NCBI GenBank assembly: GCA_014523685.1 | Contig: JAATVT010000237.1 | Coordinates: forward strand, 1-10,982 | Origin: Nitrososphaerales archaeon TH5893 | Lineage (GTDB): Archaea > Thermoproteota > Nitrososphaeria > Nitrososphaerales > Nitrososphaeraceae | Length of the DNA stretch: 10,982 nucleotides | Direction: 5' to 3' | Part shown: one piece after another, positions 6,334 to 10,982 of the stretch | How the letters are laid out: each line of letters starts with the position of its first letter | Position numbering within the stretch: the stretch's first letter is position 1 | Notes under the pieces: model-generated | Databases searched by the model: none | Seen by the model: the letters and a program-made list of their open reading frames with translations, nothing else | Told to the model about the DNA's origin: nothing | Position numbers and translations under genes: made by a program

Positions 6334-7185
6334 TTAGTATCCAATTTCATTGTAAAGAAGTCGCAATTCCTCGAAGCTCAACTTTCCGCCAGATTGTAAT
6401 TTTTTCTTAGCAGACTCCTTTGCTTTGATTATATTTGAGGTGTAAACTGCCCGGAATCCGACTCGTCCTCGACTCCCTCTCGCTTCTGACAAAATGTCAA
6501 GCTGTGCATTTATCTTCTCCAATTGTTTGGAGATCTGGTAGCATTTAGAAAGCTGATCTCCCCGTTCTGCAACAACATTGTGCTTAGAGTTCAATAATCC
6601 CTGAGTTTTCCTCTTGCACTTAGAAATTTCTGTATGTAATAACCGACTTTCAACGTCTAGTGTTAGAAGTGATTTCCTAGTAACTTCACATTGTTCTTCG
6701 AACCGTTGGAGTTGTCCCCTAATTGTTCGAAATGCCTTCATTGCGTCTAGCTTCATTGATGCATCTCTCATTGTTGAGAGAATCTGATCCTTCTCCCTAT
6801 TACTACCATAATTTCGACCATCAACCAATGTTTGGTTGAATTTGGAGACATGCAACAGTTCCTCTTCTGTTTCCTGTGGCATCCTATTTTGCATCATAAG
6901 GAGAAAATTTTTTGATTGACGGATCTTTTCACTAAGATCAAGCAAATCAGAATTAACATGTTGAACCTCCGTTTGATTATGCCTGGATTTCATTATGAGT
7001 TGATTTAGTTCCTCTTTTCCCTCCCGAAGCTGCTGATTGAGTTTAGGAAGGATGGTTGTGTCAATATTTGCGATTTCTTGGATAACCTCTCTAATAGATG
7101 CTGAATGTCTGCGTTTCAAGACCACCAAATCATTCCATCCTAAGGATCCGATATCGGGATCCTGACCATGATCCAATTGAGGCAA
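6334..7185 (-). CDS. Coiled-coil protein of the COG1340 type
   Basis: A 283-residue protein dominated by heptad-like helices from about residue 30 to 230, rich in Glu, Lys, Gln, Leu and Ile (for example QQLREGKEELNQLIMKS and QLSKCYQISKQLEKINAQLD). It ends with a short conserved-looking domain, AKESAKKKLQSGGKLSFEELRLLYNE (about 255-279, split here as AKESAKKKLQSGG and KLSFEELRLLYNE). The C-terminal KLSxEELxLL ending and the overall shape resemble the uncharacterised archaeal coiled-coil family COG1340; this is from memory. There is no membrane segment. The start is TTG; no upstream start fits, and no ATG gives a full coiled coil. It is convergent with rlmE (93 bases between stops). The function is unknown. 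Related families are sometimes loosely labelled phosphoserine phosphatase, which nothing in this sequence supports. Confidence 0.82.
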   Translation of the reverse strand: MPQLDHGQDPDIGSLGWNDLVVLKRRHSASIREVIQEIANIDTTILPKLNQQLREGKEELNQLIMKSRHNQTEVQHVNSDLLDLSEKIRQSKNFLLMMQNRMPQETEEELLHVSKFNQTLVDGRNYGSNREKDQILSTMRDASMKLDAMKAFRTIRGQLQRFEEQCEVTRKSLLTLDVESRLLHTEISKCKRKTQGLLNSKHNVVAERGDQLSKCYQISKQLEKINAQLDILSEARGSRGRVGFRAVYTSNIIKAKESAKKKLQSGGKLSFEELRLLYNEIGY

Positions 7186-7627
7186 TGATATTTCCTTAGA
7201 CCACTACTTGAGGTACCTTGTTGAATAAAAATATATGTCTGGTGGAAATCCTTTATTTAATTGATCCTCAACTCCCTCTACCGAGGTTTAAAAATAAATT
7301 AGTAGGAACTTGTAATTGGTTAATACGTTACTGTATTTCAACGAAATTCTCTCGCGTAAATTGAATATATCAAATTGATAATCATTGCTCAATTATCGAT
7401 TTCAGTACATGTAATAACGATAACATTCAGAAATAATCAAAAAGTATGTCTTTGATTAGTTTATCTCGTTAATACGATGGTTCAAAATGAAATTATTCAC
7501 TTCCAATGAAACATAATACACTGTAAAATTCGCTCCCGCGGTTTAAACGATGAGTAGATAGCGCTTAGTAGATTGAGGAGTAAAATGTGATATCAAATAA
7601 CGCAAAATGGGAGAAGATGTGCTAGAA
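7186..7627. other. Long intergenic region with no convincing gene
   Basis: This 442-base AT-rich stretch lies between the coiled-coil gene and trpD, both on the minus strand. It contains a TATA-like element for the coiled-coil gene near 7224-7236 and an AT-rich 11-base inverted repeat at 7372-7382/7392-7402. A plus-strand GGTTTAAAAATAAAT (about 7285-7299) looks TATA-like but is followed by no ORF. A GAGGAG at about 7575 precedes an ATG that stops at once. I find no tRNA. A noncoding RNA cannot be excluded. Confidence 0.5.
7224..7236 (-). promoter_or_regulatory. TATA-like box for the coiled-coil gene
   Basis: On the minus strand this reads ATATATTTTTATT, about 45 bases before the TTG start. 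It would leave a short 5' leader of roughly 15-20 bases. A weak purine stretch AAGGAAA lies just before the start. Confidence 0.35.
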
Positions 7628-8689
7628 TTAAAGAAACTTTTTCTCTGCATCAATTAATATTTCCTTTTGACCGCAACGTCGAATGTATTCCGACAATAGT
7701 TTTTGAGCTCTACCGTCCCTTACGGCATCGCGCGCAAGCTCAGTTCCTTCTCTAAAGTCTACAGATTTTTGGCCAATAACCAAGGCCGCCGCTGCGTTCA
7801 GAAATACGATATCTTGTTTGTGTTTGTCCCCGACTCCATATATTACCCTTAAGGTGTCTCGTATAGATTCCTCCTTAGAGTACACCATTAGGTTCTCCAG
7901 TCTAGTTGGCTCTAGCCCTATTTCTTTAGGATGAAACCTGATGTGTTTAACTTCATTCCCAGTAATAAAAGTAATATCATTTTCGCAAGTACAGGAAAGC
8001 TCATCTAAGCCATCTCTTGAATTGATAAGCATTATATTCTTCATACCTGATTCATTCAATGCGAGTCCCAAGGTCTCAACAATTTTCGGTTCAGGGGCTC
8101 CTATTACCTGGCCACTCAAATTGGTACATGGATTAGTTAATGGACCAACAATATTAAATACAGTTCTGATTCCAATCGCTCTTCTAACTGATGCGACGTT
8201 TTGCATGGAAGGATGAAATTTTGGAGCATATAGAAAACCTAGTCCTGTTTCCTGAATTGCTTTAGTGATATCAGCTATTGGGGCTTCCAAATCGAGTCCA
8301 ATAGATTCCATAAAATCTGCACTTCCACATATCCCTGAGGCTGACCTATTGCAATGTTTTGCTACCTTTGCTCCTGCCGAACTTGCAATAATTGCCGAAG
8401 CGGTACTAATATTGAACGTATTTATTTGACCACCACCTGTTCCACAAATATCAATTAGGAATCCGTCGATTTTTGGAGTAATCTTAATCATATACTCCTT
8501 TATTGTTTTCATAATCAAACTAACTTCATGCGAAGTTTCTCCCTTCATCCGAAGAGCCACCAGGAAGGATGCGATAGACGCTTCAGATAGTTTGCCCTGC
8601 ATTATTGAATTCATTGAATAAATTATTTCATCATCAAAAAGTTGCTTTCCAGAAACTAACTTTTGAATGATCTGTCTGAAGTCTTCCAT
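7628..8689 (-). CDS. trpD: Anthranilate phosphoribosyltransferase
   Basis: A 353-residue enzyme transferring phosphoribose from PRPP to anthranilate, the second committed step of tryptophan synthesis. An N-terminal helical domain (1-70) is followed by the PRPP-binding region DICGTGGGQINTFNIST (80-96) and KHCNRSASGICGSAD (111-125). HPSMQNVASVRRAIGIRT and FNIVGPLTNP follow and include the anthranilate-site Arg. The C-terminus contains the Gly-Leu-Asp-Glu segment (SRDGLDELS). Two motif positions deviate from the common pattern: GTGGD is GTGGG and KHGNR is KHCNR. Length is typical. ATG start, seven bases after the trpG stop, so the two genes are cotranscribed. The remote TrpD2/YbiB group is unlikely given the full motifs and the trpG neighbour. 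Confidence 0.95.
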   Translation of the reverse strand: MEDFRQIIQKLVSGKQLFDDEIIYSMNSIMQGKLSEASIASFLVALRMKGETSHEVSLIMKTIKEYMIKITPKIDGFLIDICGTGGGQINTFNISTASAIIASSAGAKVAKHCNRSASGICGSADFMESIGLDLEAPIADITKAIQETGLGFLYAPKFHPSMQNVASVRRAIGIRTVFNIVGPLTNPCTNLSGQVIGAPEPKIVETLGLALNESGMKNIMLINSRDGLDELSCTCENDITFITGNEVKHIRFHPKEIGLEPTRLENLMVYSKEESIRDTLRVIYGVGDKHKQDIVFLNAAAALVIGQKSVDFREGTELARDAVRDGRAQKLLSEYIRRCGQKEILIDAEKKFL

Positions 8690-8696
8690 CAGACGG

Positions 8697-9284
8697 TCAT
8701 TTCTTCATCATTGAGACAAAGTTCTTGAGTATCATTGGACCTTCAGCAGTCAAAACTGATTCAGGATGGAATTGGATTCCTTCTATTAGATATTGTTTAT
8801 GCCTCACTCCCATTATTTCGCCATCATCGAGCGCTTTCGCTGTAACCTCAAGACAATAAGGGATATTATTTGGGTCTGCTACCAGTGAATGGTATCGGGT
8901 TGCTCTAAATGGGTTGCTTATATTTTCGAATAGTTTGCCAGTTTTATATTCGATCGGGCTTGATTTTCCATGTCTGATTTTCTTCGCATTTATTACGCTG
9001 CCTCCGAACGCGTCAACTATTCCTTCATGTCCCAAACAAACACCAAGAATGGGTGTAATGGGTCCTATGTTAACTATAACATCTCTACAGTTTCCAAAAT
9101 ATTTACGATCCGCCGGATGACCTGGCCCTGGGGATATGATAATTCCATCAGGGTTCATTGTCCTGACTGAGGCATAACTTATCTTGTCGTTCCGCTCGAC
9201 TAACGTTTGAATTTTAAGTTTGCCTAATATCTGGACGATATTATACACAAATGAATCATAGTTATCAATAACTAGAATCCTCAA
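8697..9284 (-). CDS. trpG: Anthranilate synthase component II, glutamine amidotransferase
   Basis: A 195-residue class I (triad) amidotransferase that frees ammonia from glutamine for TrpE. MRILVIDNYDSFVYNI (1-16) is the family start. ISPGPGHP (50-57) contributes the oxyanion region, ILGVCLGHEG (79-88) holds the nucleophile Cys83, and IQFHPESV (170-177) holds His173 and Glu175. RYHSLV (130-135) is also conserved. The residue four after the nucleophile is Glu87 rather than the usual Gln. The start is TTG; an in-frame TAG lies a few codons upstream and no ATG is available. It is followed by trpD in the same operon, which favours TrpG over PabA, although one subunit can serve both pathways. No trpE is next to it: upstream is the divergent gap gene. 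Confidence 0.93.
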   Translation of the reverse strand: MRILVIDNYDSFVYNIVQILGKLKIQTLVERNDKISYASVRTMNPDGIIISPGPGHPADRKYFGNCRDVIVNIGPITPILGVCLGHEGIVDAFGGSVINAKKIRHGKSSPIEYKTGKLFENISNPFRATRYHSLVADPNNIPYCLEVTAKALDDGEIMGVRHKQYLIEGIQFHPESVLTAEGPMILKNFVSMMKK

Positions 9285-9321
9285 TAGCGGTTTCCACTAT
9301 ATACTTGATCGTGAGCAAGAG

Positions 9322-9330
9322 CATAAAAAC
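9322..9330 (-). promoter_or_regulatory. TATA-like box for the trpG-trpD operon
   Basis: On the minus strand the sequence reads GTTTTTATG, about 42 bases before the trpG TTG, predicting a short leader of roughly 15 bases. It shares TTTTTATG with the apt promoter. Confidence 0.4.
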
Positions 9331-9407
9331 CTTCTAGGCTATTATTAAATAATATAATCATGTATCAACACCAATAATTGAAACATAATATATTTTCAAG
9401 AAACGAA

Positions 9408-9433
9408 TTATATTGACATATTATATTGACATA
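9408..9433 (+). repeat. Exact 13-base tandem repeat in the trpG-gap intergenic region
   Basis: TTATATTGACATA occurs twice in direct succession (9408-9420 and 9421-9433). A third partial copy, TATATTGAC, lies at 9641-9649 and spans the gap TTG start codon. Confidence 0.9.
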
Positions 9434-9595
9434 GTGAATGTTAGGTTAGGCCATAATGATAATAGAGATTCATCATGGTGCATTTATCTTAAAGATTTTT
9501 TTAAGATTCAAATATCACTGAAACCAATGCAATAAAACCTATTTCGACTCTCGTAAGAGATCTAGATTCATTGACTTTTCAAATTAGCTCGCAAG

Positions 9596-9603
9596 CTATA
9601 AAT
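9596..9603 (+). promoter_or_regulatory. TATA box for gap
   Basis: CTATAAAT is centred about 45 bases before the gap TTG, predicting a leader of about 18-20 bases. Unlike several other genes here, gap would therefore have room for a Shine-Dalgarno. Confidence 0.45.
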
Positions 9604-9633
9604 GTTGACCAATATTTCAACTCAAATTAATTT

Positions 9634-9638
9634 GTGAT
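9634..9638 (+). promoter_or_regulatory. Possible Shine-Dalgarno supporting the gap TTG start
   Basis: GTGAT is complementary to part of the conserved 16S rRNA 3' end (ATCACCTCC) and ends six bases before the TTG at 9645. This spacing supports TTG as the start. Confidence 0.4.
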
Positions 9639-9644
9639 GGTATA

Positions 9645-10688
9645 TTGACTAGAGTGTTCATAAATGGCTACGGAAATATAGGTCGCAGGCTTGCTAGCGC
9701 TATATCAAAGGACAAAGAAATCCAGCTCGTCGGAATTGCAAAATACAGTCCTGACGAAAAGACGCAAGAGGCCATCCGCAACCAATTTGACATTTTTGTT
9801 CCAAAGGAAAAAATCAAAGAATTCATGGGCAAACAATATCGAGTCAATGGTACAATAGAAGAGGCAGTGGCACAGTGCGATTTAGTGATAGATGCTGCTA
9901 AAGAAGGTGGAGGATATCTAAATAAAGTGAAATTGTATGATCCTCTCAATAAGCCCGCTATTTTCCAAGGTGGTGAAGATAGACATGGCAAGTATTCGGT
10001 CGCAGATATGATTCACAATTCGAGGGTCAACTACGAAAAGGCTGGTAGCAGAACTTATGTAATCCAGGGAAGTTGCAATGTTTCAGGAATGGGACGGATT
10101 ATTCAGCCCATGATAGAAAATTTTGGAGATGATATAATTCGGTATGATGTGACACTGATCAGAAGATGGGCCGATCTGGAGGATTCCAAGCAAGTGAAGG
10201 ACTCGATTGAGTGGGATGCGAATCCTCATCATCAAGATGACGTGAAAGATTTCATACCTACAGCCAATCTCTATGTGGATGCTTACAAGGTCCCCTCGAG
10301 GATGATGCATCTGCATCAGATGTCGGTAAGATTCAAAAAAAAGGCTCCAAACAAGGAATCGATAGTTGAGACATTCAGAAAAGAATTTGGAATTGCAATT
10401 TTGAGTTCCGCAACTGGTACTGCGCAAGTAAGGAAAAAAGCGATGGAATTGGGGTTTCCCCATGGAGATACAAACATGGTACACATTCACCAAGAAGTTG
10501 TTAGAGTTGAAGAGGATACTGTAAAGATACCTTACTCAGACGACCAAACCGGGATGGTAATCCCGGAAAACTATTTACTCCTACAGTCCATGGTCCACAA
10601 ACGCGGCAGACAAGAAGCACTTGCCAAAGCTGATAATTTGTTTCAAATGAATTATAAAAAGAACGTCTTGGAAGAGGAATTCAAATAG
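9645..10688 (+). CDS. gap: Glyceraldehyde-3-phosphate dehydrogenase, archaeal type II
   Basis: A 347-residue phosphorylating GAPDH interconverting glyceraldehyde-3-phosphate and 1,3-bisphosphoglycerate. In an autotroph it mainly serves gluconeogenesis from CO2-fixation products. VFINGYGNIGRR (4-15) is the Rossmann dinucleotide motif. ATG-like chemistry centres on Cys144 in GSCNVSGMGR, the nucleophile of the archaeal SCN motif. RRWADLED (residues around 175-182) and ANPHHQDDVKDFIPT follow the archaeal pattern with its His pair. HIHQEVVRVEED and PENYLLLQS are typical of the C-terminal catalytic domain. Length fits archaeal type II enzymes (about 335-350). The residues after Cys-Asn are Val-Ser where many archaeal enzymes have Thr-Thr. 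TTG start supported by an upstream GTGAT; GTG three codons later would cut the first beta-strand. Transcribed divergently from trpG. Confidence 0.93.
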   Translation: MTRVFINGYGNIGRRLASAISKDKEIQLVGIAKYSPDEKTQEAIRNQFDIFVPKEKIKEFMGKQYRVNGTIEEAVAQCDLVIDAAKEGGGYLNKVKLYDPLNKPAIFQGGEDRHGKYSVADMIHNSRVNYEKAGSRTYVIQGSCNVSGMGRIIQPMIENFGDDIIRYDVTLIRRWADLEDSKQVKDSIEWDANPHHQDDVKDFIPTANLYVDAYKVPSRMMHLHQMSVRFKKKAPNKESIVETFRKEFGIAILSSATGTAQVRKKAMELGFPHGDTNMVHIHQEVVRVEEDTVKIPYSDDQTGMVIPENYLLLQSMVHKRGRQEALAKADNLFQMNYKKNVLEEEFK

Positions 10689-10775
10689 TAAATCCACAAT
10701 GTCAACCATCCTAAGCTGAGCCGATAAAATCAAAAACAATACTGTGGACCATTTGTGTAAATGAGAATGCATTAT

Positions 10776-10803
10776 GTTGTTTTGATTTGCTTCTGTTATT
10801 TTT
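10776..10803 (+). terminator. T-rich probable terminator after gap
   Basis: Clustered T runs (TTGTTTTGATTTGCTTC, then TTATTTTT) lie about 90-115 bases after the gap stop, with no obvious hairpin. They fit archaeal T-run termination. The remaining bases to 10982 show no gene I can support. Confidence 0.45.
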
Positions 10804-10982
10804 CAAGCTGCGGATCCAATCTTAGGTACTCGATCTTTCTCTCTATCTCTATAATCAAGGTGCGTTATGTAGAATGTACATTAGCGCTAAAAGTCTGTTC
10901 CTAGTATAGCTTCGTATTATCTTACTGGCATCCCATCTTTGATTCGAATTTACGGTTTGGAACAAAAGAAAAATCTGAAAAA

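Larger units (their letters stand above)
9285..9644. other. Divergent promoter region between trpG and gap
   Basis: This 360-base AT-rich stretch contains a minus-strand TATA-like box for trpG, a plus-strand TATA box and a possible Shine-Dalgarno for gap, and an exact 13-base tandem repeat near its middle. I find no ORF of useful length and no tRNA. Confidence 0.6.

Noticed and set aside
7144..7162. Near-palindrome GGATCC-GATATC-GGGATCC
   Set aside because: It lies within the N-terminal coding part of the coiled-coil gene and is not a perfect inverted repeat, so it is probably coincidental.
7575..7670. GAGGAG followed by ATG, and a 16-codon frame starting at about 7606
   Set aside because: The first ATG is followed directly by TGA, and the second frame is tiny and runs into the 3' end of trpD on the other strand.
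10083..10493. A 136-codon minus-strand frame inside gap
   Set aside because: It lies wholly antisense to a well-identified enzyme and shows no family motif.
10854..10982. Minus-strand frame open from the right edge for about 42 codons, as the possible end of a neighbouring gene
   Set aside because: The translated stretch shows no motif or family likeness, and frames of this length at an edge occur by chance in AT-rich DNA.
1..10982. Search for tRNA genes, CRISPR repeats, insertion sequences and attachment sites
   Set aside because: No GGTTC-type T-arm with a matching acceptor stem, no regularly spaced repeats, and no transposase or terminal inverted repeats were found by eye.

Overview
The window looks like chromosomal DNA of an ammonia-oxidising archaeon (Nitrososphaeria, formerly Thaumarchaeota). 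The main evidence is a 4-hydroxybutyryl-CoA dehydratase, the signature enzyme of the 3-hydroxypropionate/4-hydroxybutyrate CO2-fixation cycle. Supporting evidence is a TFE-beta (RPC34/RPC39-like) transcription factor, a type II archaeal GAPDH, archaeal TATA boxes about 25-30 bases before several start codons, and frequent TTG starts. The AT-rich composition and roomy intergenic spaces would suit Nitrososphaerales such as Nitrosocosmicus, but that assignment is an inference.

Layout. Bases 1-180 hold the C-terminal end of a site-2-type membrane metalloprotease. Bases 504-1610 (+) are a compact cluster: a TrmB-like winged-helix protein followed by two unrecognised small proteins, the last two joined by an ATGA overlap. 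Facing it on the minus strand (1630-2969) is an apt-mtnP pair that overlaps by one base and recycles methylthioadenosine to AMP. A 372-base divergent promoter region separates this pair from abfD (3342-4847, +). Next come tfeB (4925-5428, +) and rlmE (5641-6240, +), which act in transcription and ribosome maturation. A coiled-coil protein of the COG1340 type lies convergently at 6334-7185 (-). After a 442-base gap with no convincing gene, trpG-trpD (9284-7628, -) encode the glutamine amidotransferase subunit of anthranilate synthase and anthranilate phosphoribosyltransferase; trpE is not beside them. Divergent from trpG is gap (9645-10688, +), a gluconeogenic/glycolytic GAPDH. The last 294 bases hold only a T-rich probable terminator.

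Taken together this is mostly core metabolism: carbon fixation feeding gluconeogenesis, purine and methionine-derived salvage, tryptophan synthesis, and transcription/translation machinery. I see no mobile element, CRISPR array, rRNA or tRNA. The least explained parts are the 504-1610 cluster, which contains a 13-base tandem duplication that sets the reading frame, and a second exact 13-base tandem duplication in the trpG/gap intergenic region. Several enzymes carry substitutions in key motifs: Gly for Asp in GTGGD and Cys for Gly in KHGNR of TrpD, Glu for Gln in the TrpG nucleophile loop, and a shortened His-to-Cys spacing in the dehydratase cluster site.
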